Below are positions 11,155 to 22,010 of a stretch of DNA of 64,000 bases, piece by piece. Position 1 is the first letter of the stretch. The number at the start of each line of letters is the position of its first letter. The notes under the pieces were generated by a model, which was given only the letters and a program-made list of their open reading frames with translations, ran no database searches and was not told where the DNA came from. The stretch comes from Apoderus coryli (Eukaryota; Arthropoda; Insecta; Coleoptera; Attelabidae): contig OU452201.1 in assembly GCA_911728435.2 (NCBI GenBank), forward strand, positions 17,112,001 to 17,176,000, read 5' to 3'. The position numbers and the translations under genes are program-made.

Positions 11155-11545
11155 ACTTGCCCGCACAGCGGAAGTATTGTGAACGCGCTAAATAAAAATT
11201 GAGATAAAGACGGATATAACCATTTTGAAGTTCCCTGAGACGATTAAGACCATTTTTAGATGGAAGTCTGTCTGTCTGTGTATATTCTTCCACAATAGCG
11301 CCCAAAGACTTTAACCAATTGAGCTAAATTTTGGTATATGAGTTTGAGGCGGCCCTAGGATGAAGCCATTTGATTTTGGTTGAAATCGCTTAAGCCCTGT
11401 GATAGGGGTGGACACAACCGCTAAATTTTCATATATCATTAGGGGTCGAGTGATACATCATATTAAAGCATTTTTTATCTGCTTTACAGCGATGAGTCAC
11501 GTTTGATATTTGTCTCCACAATTCTCGAGAAAATTGTCAACTTAA
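11155..11545 (+). repeat. Dispersed repeat family D1, copy 3 (longest 5' part)
   Basis: It begins near GCCCGCACAGCGGAAGTATT and continues through GAGATAAAGACGGATATAAC, CTGTCTGTCTG, TAGGGGTCGAGTGATACATC and CTGCTTTACAGCGAT to TCTCGAGAAAATTG. The first about 125 bases match 37786-37930. The stretch from CCTAGGATGAAGCC onwards matches 27990-28120. The end matches 6540-6600. Aligning these overlapping copies implies a full element longer than about 450 bases that ends in the tRNA-like segment. Confidence 0.8.
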
Positions 11546-11697
11546 TTTATTTTGGTCCAAAATAGGTCTCCAGTTCGTGATTTTCCCGTTTGCATAGACA
11601 GAATCCTCAAATTAATTTGTTAAATATAACGGTTTTATTGATATACCTTACAAATTATATCGTACCTACGTATTTGACAATACATGAATTATGAATT

Positions 11698-12030
11698 TTA
11701 TTTGGCAAAAATATCCTTCAGACAAGGCAAATTATAAGCAAGCAAATATAATTCAAAATATTCTTTCATAAACCCAAGTTCATCAAGTCTGTTTTTTTCA
11801 TTAAAATCATTTATAATCACTATTCTTATTACAAATTCATATTTTTTTGTTCTTTTGTAATACATGTAATGTATATACGGGGCCCCATGATTAATAGAGC
11901 CATTAAAGCATGCATGGCGGCTTAAACGATCTTCAACTGTTTTATTATTAATGCTAATATGGAGTCGATTTCGTATTATAAATTCATCATGTATACAGCA
12001 ATCTGCATTAAATATTAAATAATTTTCCAT
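11698..12030 (-). CDS. Unrecognised 110-residue open frame
   Basis: A 110-codon frame on the minus strand, long for DNA this AT-rich. I recognise no family. It has no signal peptide or membrane segment; it contains several Cys/His residues near the start (ADCCIHDE, RHACFNG) and ends ELYLLAYNLPCLKDIFAK. An AG-preceded pyrimidine-rich stretch just upstream could be a splice acceptor, making it a possible terminal exon, but this is speculative. It could equally be a transposon fragment or a chance frame. Confidence 0.25.
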   Translation of the reverse strand: MENYLIFNADCCIHDEFIIRNRLHISINNKTVEDRLSRHACFNGSINHGAPYIHYMYYKRTKKYEFVIRIVIINDFNEKNRLDELGFMKEYFELYLLAYNLPCLKDIFAK

Positions 12031-12277
12031 ATATGGCTAATAAAATCTTACTTTGACATAATATTGGCTGTATGATATACCTAGAGGTAACTTTTAATAG
12101 AAAGTGATTGTTAAAATTTATATAAACAAAAAATCAAACAACTATTTACGATCATTTTAAAAATAAAAAAAAATAGGTTTATGTTTACTAAATTAACAAA
12201 TTATCTTAAAATCGCCATATTCTCTACCACAATGTTTTATGTTTGTTAGATCTAAGCAAGTACATTATTTATAATAC

Positions 12278-12537
12278 AAGGTGTATCTAAAATAGGTGGT
12301 CAAAATTTGTGAGCGAATTGGGAACGTCTAATCATGAAAAAATCCTAAATTGAAGACGATTTTTTTGAAATATTTTCGAGACGAGTAAAGATGAATCTAA
12401 TACGATTAATTAGATCTTCCTTTGTTCGAACAGGTGTACCATATAGTTTTTCTTTCAAATAACCATACAAACAAAAGTGTGAGGATGTTAGATTGGAGGA
12501 ACGTTCGGGCCAAAGAATTTACCCTAATAATAATAAC
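12278..12537 (-). pseudogene. Mariner-type (DUF4817 family) transposase C-terminal fragment
   Basis: On the minus strand a short frame reads LWPERSSNL...HFCLYGYLKEKLYG, then PVRTKEDLINRI and IFTRLENISKK. This corresponds to the W-PPRSPDLTPLDFFLWGYLK-VY region around the last catalytic residue and the C-terminal helices of this insect family. The SPD motif is changed to SSN, so the last catalytic Asp is lost. It ends near a GGTGTATC terminus-like string at 12282. A smaller scrap of the same 3' region is at 56346-56425. Confidence 0.75.
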
Positions 12538-12539
12538 TA

Positions 12540-14100
12540 ATAAAATGTTTATTATTATATTACAAACAATATTACACAATTAAATTAATTTAAACCGAAC
12601 TGTCACAGCTATTTAACTTGATTGTGCTTCAAAGTTTGGCATTTTCTAGGAGCTCTTGTTATCTATTTTCACCCTATTTTTGATTTGTTAGGATATCGGT
12701 AATCATAGTACAATAATACTAGGAGCAGAAGTAGAAAATAAAATAATTCCCAACTCTTAGTTAATTTATAAAACCACTTTTGACATACCTTGTATCTCGA
12801 ACTCTGTTGGGTTGCACACCCCCGCAGTTTATTCTCTTGCAAGTCCCGCTGTTTTCAGTAAATAATCATTTACCATCTCTTAGATTAATGTTTGTCTGTA
12901 CTTCACATAAGAGTAAATATATTTATCCCTGCCTATCTATGATAGATAATAATAGTAATAAAACAAAACGATATGTAATTTTTTACATTAATAATAATGT
13001 TTTTAAAAATGTACATTTATATCAGCTGAATATTGTGATAAATGAATATAAATATTTAGGATTAGATTTAGGAGTCTATCTTATTGTTATGTCGAACATT
13101 CAGTTTTTGATATTCTACACAGTGGCGTCTCGCGACCCGTTAAAGGGGCTCCTATGTAGAGCGTAGATATCAGTAATAAAAACATTTAAAATGTGTTAAA
13201 CGCATTTGATTTGTAAGATGCTGTTTGGAATTTCCATGCAGTTTGGCCTTTCCAGCGAGATACACTAAATCATCAACACCACTGTGTTTCCATTTTTGTG
13301 CGAATTAACGAGGTTAGCTGTTTTAAATAACTGTCAAACATAAACTAAATGACTTGCTCAAAATTTTACAGTAGTCTACCGAGAGTTAACGGGAGTAGTG
13401 TTGCCATTAAAGTTACTGCGCGGGAAATTCAAATAGTTACAGACTTATAAAACTACCCTCGTAACTATAACAATATTTTGTTATAAACCACTAATATTTA
13501 GAGCGAAGGTTACAACATGTAATGTGAAAGTGGACCTAAATCTGATTAACATACGCTCCATTTACGCTTTTTTACTTTAAATAATGACATTAGTTCACGA
13601 TAAAAATCTTTTCTAGCAAAGATTGAGTCACTGTCGTATAATAAGGGTAGAGTCCTTTTTTATATGCACGACATTGTAGGTTTTTGCCTTTAGCTTTGTT
13701 GTATATAGATATATTATAGCAACTTTCTTGGTGTATTTTTTCGCAATAGATAAGACTACCCTTATTATTGCATGAAGGGTCTGAAAAATTATGTTTTTCT
13801 GTGCACAATACCAGACCAAATAAGCACGATATCTCGTGTCACCCTTTCTTGTTAAAATACCTATTAATAACTATAAATCAACTCAAAAGGGGTTCAAAAG
13901 TAATGTGTGTAACTACAAATTTAGAAGGTTTGTAATAATTATAATGCATATTTAAATAAACATAAAACTGTCCCTAAAAATGTTGAAAACAACAATTTGT
14001 TTCTTTTGTCAAGAAATGGCTGAATTATGAAGGACATTTACATACAATTATTATATTAAAATGGGTTTTAATAATTATATATTTTGCAGTATTATTTAAA
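12540..14100. other. No gene seen
   Basis: A 128-codon frame starting at 12780 has no recognisable family and looks like chance, being rich in Asn, Tyr and Leu. A CAGTGGCGTCTCGCGACC string at 13121 resembles a hAT-like end without a partner. The other small frames are unsupported. Confidence 0.5.
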
Positions 14101-14106
14101 TGTAAA

Positions 14107-14169
14107 ACTAAAAACAAATAGGCACAAAATAGAACGGCACAAAGTTTTTGTGCCTATTCGTTTTTGGTT
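14107..14169. repeat. Small hairpin
   Basis: CTAAAAACAAATAGGCACAAA (from 14108) pairs with its complement ending near 14166, leaving a loop of about 16 bases with one or two mismatches. It abuts the larger palindrome. Confidence 0.85.
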
Positions 14170-14172
14170 TAT

Positions 14173-14532
14173 ACATTAATTCATTACGCGAAAAAAATTG
14201 TTGATAAATAAATCACATATTCTTGTTAATTTATTAAAATTTTTGTTAAAGCATTAAAATCTACTGTCCAAAAAAAACCTTGTGTTACTCATTATTTGAA
14301 CCTTATTACGACTTTTCTTTTTATATATCATTAATTAATTGCTGAAAGATAGTTGAATCAATCTGCAACAATTTTACCTTTTAATTAATGATTTATAAAA
14401 AGAAAAGCCGTAATGAGGCTCAAATAATGAGTATCACAAAGTTTTTTTTTAGTAGATTTTAATGTTTTAACAAATTAACACGAATATGTAATTTATTTCC
14501 CAACAAATTTTTTCGTGTAATGAATTAATGCG
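14173..14532. repeat. Long imperfect palindrome, about 360 bp (foldback MITE)
   Basis: The left arm (14173-14339, starting CATTAATTCATTACGCG) is matched by the inverted right arm (14381-14532, ending TGAATTAATGCG). They agree over about 150 bases with scattered mismatches and small gaps; the loop is about 40 bases. Shared landmarks are ACTCATTATTTGA and CTTTTCTTTTTATA. No open frame. The layout is that of a foldback or stem-loop miniature transposon; a target duplication was not resolved. Confidence 0.88.
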
Positions 14533-14599
14533 TTTCTCCTAATTAATAAACTAAATAATTGTAACAATAATAATGAAATATTTTTTTGTAATTTGGATA

Positions 14600-14690
14600 A
14601 CCACTGTTGATGGGGCATGGTGCTCGAAACATGATTTTTAGAGAAATCTATTAAATTTATTACGTGGAGGTTGACTTTTATTTAAAAAAT
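14600..14690 (+). repeat. Hammerhead-family repeat copy (GAAACAT subtype)
   Basis: CTGTTGATGGGGCATGGTGCT is followed by CGAAACATG, and about 40 bases later by GTGGAGGTTGACTTTTA. The same core-to-tail arrangement occurs in the arms of loci A and C and at 29969-30080. Here stem I no longer pairs and the core has a T insertion or substitution, so it is decayed. Confidence 0.6.
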
Positions 14691-14699
14691 ATAATCTTA

Positions 14700-17280
14700 T
14701 TAATTTTAGGGAAAGTGTGTAAATAAATAAATTCGATAAAACTCTTTATGAAAAACTATTTGAGCAACAGCAATTTAGATACTGGCCGCTAAAGAATGCG
14801 CCAAATAAGTAGGTAGTTTTTTATTTTTTTCTTAAAATCAAAAAAGTTGAAAACATTTAATTAAGCCGACAGTTTCTGCGCTCGAGAGGGTACTCAATAA
14901 AAATGTTAAAATTAGGACTCTTGTAACTTTATTGTACCATAACATTCAAAAATCTCACATTCACGAAATTATTTATTACCATATAAGATTCATAACTTCA
15001 AATTTCATCATCTTTAAGAAAACCTATTTGTACAAAGTCTTATTTTGCCAGACGTGTAATTTTAATTTATGGATTATTTAAATTTACTTATTTATATTAT
15101 AGATTATAGTATAGTTGTTGTAGTATGATGTCTTGATGATAAGAGATCAAAATGATAAATAAATAAACATCAACTAATCTATACTGATGAATCCAGATGA
15201 TAATTCAATTTCAACGTAAATTAAAAATGTTAAAACCACCATTAAAGAGTTCGATAATCGACGCGACCGAAGTGTTGGTAATTTCTTTTTAACAAGAAAT
15301 AATTATGATACAAGAAACTTGAAAGTAATAATAAGGCTATTAATGTTCCAATCGTGTAACATATAGGTGTACAAGGTGGAATTTCTGCTATGGGCATTCC
15401 ACCACAAGAAATAATTGTTTATTTATTTTTTTCACCTTTTCTCTGTCTTGTTAGTTAGTTGTGCACGTACAATAGTATTTAGCTTGTTTTTCTTGTTCAT
15501 CTGCAGTAGAAATACTTTTAATGTTTTACATTAATAAGGCTCATTATATATTGTTTAATTTAATTAAAAATTTTGCAGCGTGCCAAATGAAGACAAATCA
15601 ATATCTGGTACCGCATCCACCAAAATACAGATCAAAAACCCGATAAATATTCACAAGAAGTTTATTGTGTTGATTCACAAAACTTCCTTTTCTACAAATT
15701 GTTGATGAATTTAGAAGTTTAAAGCCGTCTGCAGGGTTGTTGTTACACTCGTATTTGGTAACTAACAGTTCACTGAATTGCTCTGAAGAAGCTAACAGCA
15801 TGACCACGACAACTTTCGTTATCGTGTGATTTTGACAACGGATCTATCCAGAGGTATTTTTCCAATAAGTAACTTCCTTATCAATACTGAACAGAAGAAA
15901 TTTACATTACATAACTTAGATGTCCGGATATGGCAACCCTGCCTTCAAAAATAAGTACATGTTTGAGGAACTCCAAATAAGAATATTGGCAGTGTGTGTG
16001 CACACTTAACCAACCATAAGTAGTCGAGAATAGTCGATTGCCACGTTTAGCATTTTGAATAAAAATCTTTCTTACATTTAACTACTGACCCCCAAATCGT
16101 TCTAGTAGACTCTACGGTCGTAGTCTCTGATTGGATACGTCAAATATTTTCCCTGAATATCTTCTACTGGATTTATATGCACTTAGTAGATTGATAACAA
16201 ACCAAGGGTATGGTAGGAAATCCTACGGTTCCTGGTTGATAACGAACAATATAACTAAGACTCATTATCTCCAGAATGTGATGGTGGAAATGTATTAAGT
16301 TTTAATGTTTTTCTAGAATATCTGTTTTATAATTTTTGTTTTTTTTCTTGGGGTACTCATTTTTTTATTACAAAAATCAAAATGTTCATATATTTTTCAG
16401 CACTTAAAATTTAGACGTTTTGCCACACGTATTTGGTTTTATTCATGTAACTACACAAAAAATGGATAACAAAAGTAACAAAAAAGAAAAAGATTGAAAG
16501 ACATGGCACCATAAACCATAGATTTATAGATAGATTATACATTTTTGTCTCCATGTCTCTCTACTCTAGAAGCCACGTCATCGTTATTCCCTTCGCCATG
16601 TGAATCACACCAAGCGAATTCCCTCCCCTTGCCTTCTTCCAAACTTTTTCGCCGGACAATGTCCATTGCTTCGGCATTTCTGTACACGGCATACAACTCG
16701 TGTTTGATTACCTCACGCGTCTTCCCTTACAAACACCGACCGATTTTGTCCATTTTCCATTTTACCAAAAACTAAAACTTGCCCAACAGCTGTTTCACAT
16801 TAACCACTCTCCAGGATTGTTTGACTAATATTGAACCTGGCCATTTCAAGAATATCTCACGTAAACAACAACGAGAATACGACGAGCAAATATCATATCA
16901 TCATCGTCTTAGAGAAAAATACCCAAAGATATGTTTTATGGTTGAAGATACATGAGAATTTTATTTTATGGGTAATATCAGACCGTAATCATATAAAATA
17001 TTAAAATAGAGATAAACTAACGAAGAAAATATGTAAAAGGAGACTTACGCATCCAAATCCAATTGATCTTGCCCAGGGATATGTATATAGTATGTTTTAA
17101 TCCCAAAGATAAAAATTTTATGTGAAGAATATGGCTTAATTATTACTAAAATTATATAGAGGAGGTCCCTAAATAATGTACCAAACTTAGGAAGGTTATG
17201 GGGGACGTTGTTGTCGTTAACTTCTGTAATGTAAAAAAACGCCAATATCTTATTATTTTTTATTACAAACAATTAAAAAA
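14700..17280. other. No gene seen; one repeat scrap
   Basis: A TTCTTGGGGTACTC string at about 16346 is a tail fragment of the hammerhead-associated repeat family. A 69-residue minus-strand frame (15598-15807), a 76-residue plus-strand frame (16545-16775) and a 75-residue minus-strand frame (17045-17272) match nothing I recognise. Confidence 0.45.
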
Positions 17281-17339
17281 AAACACAGTAAAGGTTCAAA
17301 ATGACGGCTCCTAACTATGCGTTACATATGTTGATCCTT

Positions 17340-18835
17340 CGACAGATTGAATCGCCCACCCGTTCTTCGTTCGTCTTAGGTTTCAACAGAGGATTCATAC
17401 ACCAAAGATTTCATGTAACCCCAGAAAAAAAAATCCAATGGGGTTAAATCGGGACTTCGGTCGCCACCTAACCGAACCTCTTCCGATCCATCGCACAGGA
17501 AATTGTTGGTTTAGGTGATTCTGTACAGAACGGGTAAAATGTTGGTACCACATTCTAGCTCGTATACCTATAGCAACGTGTACATAGTCCAATAGCTGAG
17601 GAAGAACACCTGCAGAAAATGAAAATCCTCAACCATATCGACCCACAGGTTAATGTTAAATTGGTGTGGGTGAATTGCCATCACGTTTCGACGTCCAGAG
17701 CCTGGAGTACCGAAGAATTAGGAGCTCATTGATAAAAAAGCGACTGCTCTTGTCTGATAACTTGCTTAAATTCCTTAGTCCAAAGGTTAAATACCAGATC
17801 GAATATAACATTTGACTCATATTAACCATTCAATTTTTTAGTTTGTCCTTTAAATGGGAAACTGTTGGGCAATAAACGCTTTATTTATATGTGGCTGTTG
17901 CGACACTTGAAGCAGCGGACGTTGGTGAAACAAGCCTCATCGCTGAATAGAATGATCGAACCAAAATCCGGATGGTTTACGATACGCTGTAAAAACGATT
18001 GGCATTAGAGCTATATAGATCACATCCTTCAAAAACACGAATGATTCAGCACGTTTAAATCGACTTCAAAAGAGAGTTGCTTTTATAATAGTTATTGTAA
18101 AAGAGATTTCGATTATGTACTCACTCACTAGGACTTGTCTGCTTGTTGGTGAAACAAGCCTCATCGCTGAATAGAATGATCGAACCAAAATCCGGATGGT
18201 TTACGATACGCTGCAAAAACGATTGGCATTAGAGCTATGTAGATCACATCCTTCAAACACGAAGGATTTATGATGTTAAATTCGACTTCAAAAGAGAGTT
18301 GCTTTTATAATAGTTATTGTAAAAGAGATTTCGATTATGTACTCACTCACTAGGACTTGTCTGCTTGTTGGTGAAACAAGCCTCATCGCTGAATAGAATG
18401 ATCGAACCAAAATCCGGATGGTTTACGATACGCTGCAAAAACGATTGGCATTAGAGCTATGTAGATCACATCCTTCAAAAACACGAAGGATTCATCACGT
18501 TATAAATTCGATTTCAAAAGAGAGTTGCTTTTACAATAGTTATTGTAAAAATGATTTCGATTATGGACTCACTATACTCACTAGGACTTGCCTGCTTGTT
18601 GGTGAAACAAGCCTCATCGCTGAATAGAATGATCGAACCAAAATCCGGATGGTTTACGATACGCTGCAAAAACGATTGGCATTAGAGCTATGTAGATCAC
18701 ATCCTTCAAACACGAAGGATTTATGATGTTAAATTCGACTTCAAAAGAGAGTTGCTTTTACAATAATTATTGTAAAAAAGATTTCGATTATGGACTCACT
18801 ATACTCACTAGGACTTTTCTGCTTGTTAAAATATG
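17340..18835 (-). pseudogene. Mariner-type (DUF4817 family) transposase pseudogene with internal tandem amplification
   Basis: The minus strand carries, from its higher coordinates down, PDFGSIILFSDEACFTN (catalytic D region, 18650 and copies down to about 17960). A diverged central part follows (17600-17720, where NLWVD and FHFLQ can be seen in changing frames). Last is HLNQQFPVRWIGRG with a mutated SPDLTPLDFF-like block, SRFNPIGFFF, at about 17420-17520. The order and motifs match the DUF4817/DDE transposases of insects. The catalytic-region segment is amplified fourfold. The SPD motif is lost, and stops and frameshifts are frequent, so the gene is dead. Confidence 0.8.
17920..18828 (-). 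repeat. Four tandem copies of an about 225-bp transposase segment
   Basis: Units begin at about 17920, 18145, 18367 and 18598 with GTTGGTGAAACAAGCCTCAT and are 222 to 231 bases long. They differ by small indels (for example one or two ACTCACTA blocks, AAAACACG against AAACACG) and few substitutions. Each encodes on the minus strand the catalytic-Asp region of the surrounding transposase pseudogene. The amplification therefore arose inside an already inserted copy, most simply by replication slippage or unequal exchange. Confidence 0.95.
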
Positions 18836-20555
18836 AAAATTTAAACAGGTGTCGTAACTACAACGTAATGCTTATTCTCGCTCCTGCAATCTGTTACAAG
18901 AGCAAGCAGACACATAAATATATTATATATATAGATATTATTTTAATGATATAAATGAGTTTTTATATTTTTGTTTCTACCAATCGGTAACAACCCACAG
19001 TAGGAAACAATATTACCGTTTGACATATCGCAATGATTTAGTGTAAATTTGATATTAAAATGGTTATTATTTCAGTTATATTTTTCACAAAATAAATTAA
19101 TTCCTCACAAATGAAATCATTCGTGAATAAGTCTTATCTGGATTTATATCTTATATCATGCAATATTTTGTATCACCTATTCAATGGATTGGAAGGAGAA
19201 AAAAGGAGGAATTTACAAAAAAATATAATGCTTATTTTTCTACTTTTCAACTAATACCTACTAAACGAAGAAATTACTATACAGTAGCAGATTGGTATTG
19301 ACAATAAAAGTGAATATATAAAAATTAAATACTTGCCGTAAAAATTGTAGTCAATTTGAGCCTCAGCTGTTGTTTAACAGTCTGTTTTTGTAGCATCTGA
19401 ATCTCAAGTGTAGTATAGTCGTCCAAGAAATCAGATTACCTAAATCGATTCATAAATTTAAACAAAACTGGGAGCAATACACTCCTACGACCCAGGAACA
19501 ACCAAACCTAGACTGCAAAAATGAAAGTATTCCTATCATCCACTGTTTGCTTGTACAGTTTTAGAAATTTGTTCGTCGACTAAATTTGAAAAAGTTAAAA
19601 GTCCTACTGATGGTTAAAGTTAAAAGGAGGTACAAAAAGTCAACCATATTGGAAGAACAACAAAGTGTTTATCCATCAAGAAGAGAATGAACCTACCCGC
19701 AGTTTGGTGATCGCTATAGATAAAATTCGCGAAAGCAACATATTTCAGATTCTTAAACCCGAAATTCTACTGAGCAAGGCGCTTTCTATTATTTGAAACG
19801 GTTAAAAAGGTTAGAGCATCTTTAATGAAAGTGGATTGGCTTAAAAGAGTACACCCTGATTAAAACAAATACTGTGGAAAACAATACCAAGAGGCTCAAA
19901 GAACCCTTGTCCCTGCGCGAAAATATTTAGTTTTTACAAACTACCAATAACGCAATAGGCTGTTTTCTGGATTATGCAGAACGAATGCAAAAATTGAATT
20001 TATAGTTTGGCCAAACGCTTTTTGTGTGTGCACCATAACCCTGATAAAAGTGATCAAAGACATCAACCTGTCAGACTTCATTTCAAAAATCGGATAAAAC
20101 TACATCCCTTGAATTAAATAGATTTTTCACGAAGTAACCTTGCAGTTCAGCTGGCTCGCAGATAGAGTATAAGCAGTAGTATAGGAAAGTACATATCTAC
20201 ATCTAGTTTAATAGTTTTAAAATGATATTACATTTGCTTGAAACTCTGTATGCTATTGTCACATTTGGTTTTAACGTGAATTATGGAAACATTTAGAAGG
20301 ACCTTATTTAAGAGGTTGAAACACCGAATGTCAAGTTTAAAAATAATAATTTCATTAACAGATAAAGTTGAGAGAAGAGATTACAGAATAATTGACTCTA
20401 AAGCTACATATTACATAGAGTGCATATGAATTATATCGATAGACTACAAATAAAATTACATAAGTGGGATATCTATTTATTGAAGAATAGAAATTAAACT
20501 CCTGTCGATATAAAACTACAGCTAAGGCTGACATGTGATAATAACTCCTGAGAAT
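18836..20555. other. No gene recognised
   Basis: AT-rich sequence without identifiable domains or strong repeats. Some short plus-strand frames around 19680-20140 are free of stops for 30 to 40 codons, but they match no family I know. Confidence 0.45.
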
Positions 20556-20559
20556 AGCC

Positions 20560-22010
20560 TCTTAACAAACCAGATGGCTCTCGTCTTCTAAGGGATTGCA
20601 CTTCAATTCGTTCCCGGTGGAAGGAATATTTTCAAACTAAACAGGGACACGAATATCGATAATGCAATACTCGATCGGTTGCTACAAAGACCAACCCAAC
20701 AACACCTTCCCTGCAAGAAGTTGATAAAGCTATTCGACAACTTAAAAACAAAAAAGCAAATGGCCATAATGCCATATCTCCTGAGCTTTTTAAAGACGGA
20801 AGACCAGTGATATTGGAACATTCTCATGTTCTAATTACCAAACTATGGAACACCAAAACCGTGCTAAAATGCGTGATGCCTCATTTGTCACTATATTTAA
20901 GAACGGTCACGATAGGTCCGTATGTGGAAACTATCATGGTATCCCACTCCTCTGCTCTCCTCCTCCCTCTCTCCTCGCCGGAAGGGTCCTTGCAAGAATT
21001 TTGTCCAATCGTCTTCCCCCACTCTCGGAAGGATGCTTGTTCGAAAACACAATTTGGTTTTAGCCCCAACAGGGGTACAGCCGACATGCTATTTAGTGCC
21101 AAGCAAATACAGGAAAAGTCGCGGAAAGCAAATCGTCCTCTATACATGGGTTTTAAAGACCTAGTCAAGGCGTTCGACTCCTTTAACCGTGAGGCTCTGT
21201 GGAGTATATTAAAGCTCAACGGATATCCCCAGACATTCAAATACGACTCCTTCACGATAATTCATATTCTCGTGAAGGAGGCAGTTCATCCTTAACAAGT
21301 TGAATGGCAATGGCACAAAACAGGTTTGGGTCATTGGACCGATCTTGTTTTCGTTGTTTGTGGGAACGGCCATTGCCATGCAACTTGTTAAGGATGAACT
21401 GCTGGGGAGAATAGAGATTTGATAGTGGCGGACTTTCTTGGACAAATATTGTTTCCACGTCGGTCATTGAGCTTCAATACGCGGATGACAATTTTGTCCT
21501 AGCTGTACAGATGTGAATCTTCAATATATACTAAATGCATTTAACAGCGCATAGCGGATTATCGGGCTTGAACTGAATTTAAAGAAAACCAGATTTTCTA
21601 CCAACCCGCAACAAACACTGTGGCACTTATCGGAGGCATTTAAAAACCTTAGAAAAATACCATCAACGATGTCCTAGAAGAATTCTTGGAATTAAATGGC
21701 AGGACCGACAAACAAACATTAGCGTTCTGGGGGAAGCTGAAACAACTAGCATTAAGGCGATGATTGTCAGGCATCACCTGCGATGGAATGGCCACGTAAT
21801 ACGCATGCCAATGGAAGGCCTTCCAAAAAGAATGCTTTGTTCACAGCTTAAGGTCGACTGGGAGCAGATCGCGAACTAGCGACCGAGATAGCGGCGTACC
21901 ATTTACAGGATCATCAAGTTTTTGAAGAGCAGCGTTGACAACATGAGGATGCGTAGAGACAGCATCGAAAATAGAGAGAACGCATTGATTGGGTAGCGCA
22001 CCAACAACGG
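20560..22010 (+). pseudogene. LINE reverse transcriptase pseudogene (clade not resolved)
   Basis: Plus-strand frames in order: SIRSRWKEYF (about 20610) and SLQEVDKAIRQLKNKKANGH (about 20705-20765, the typical RT lead-in). Then CGNYHGIPLL (about 20925), FGFSPNRGTADMLFSAKQIQ (about 21050-21110), GFKDLVKAFDSFNREALW (about 21150-21200, RT box A with the catalytic Asp), GPILFSLFVG (about 21336) and LQYADDNFVLA (about 21470-21505, the YADD box). The C-terminal region RILGIKWQDRQTN...HHLRWNGHVIRMP is at about 21675-21815. Frameshifts separate most pieces, so it is inactive. The 5' endonuclease region and a 3' tail were not seen. The C-terminal WQDR / LRW-GHV-RM signature is common in insect endonuclease-RT LINEs. 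Confidence 0.88.
21249..21402. repeat. Inverted duplication inside the LINE pseudogene
   Basis: 21281-21314 (GCAGTTCATCCTTAACAAGT and on) is repeated inverted at 21369-21402 with one or two mismatches and a spacer of about 55 bases. Directly upstream, TCCTTCACGA (21249-21258) pairs with TCGTGAAGGA (21271-21280). Part of the reverse transcriptase sequence has thus been copied in inverse orientation. Confidence 0.88.

Noticed and set aside
20807..21295. 162-residue frame as an independent host gene
   Set aside because: It only overlaps, partly in the wrong frame, the LINE reverse transcriptase pseudogene; correct RT motifs alternate among frames.
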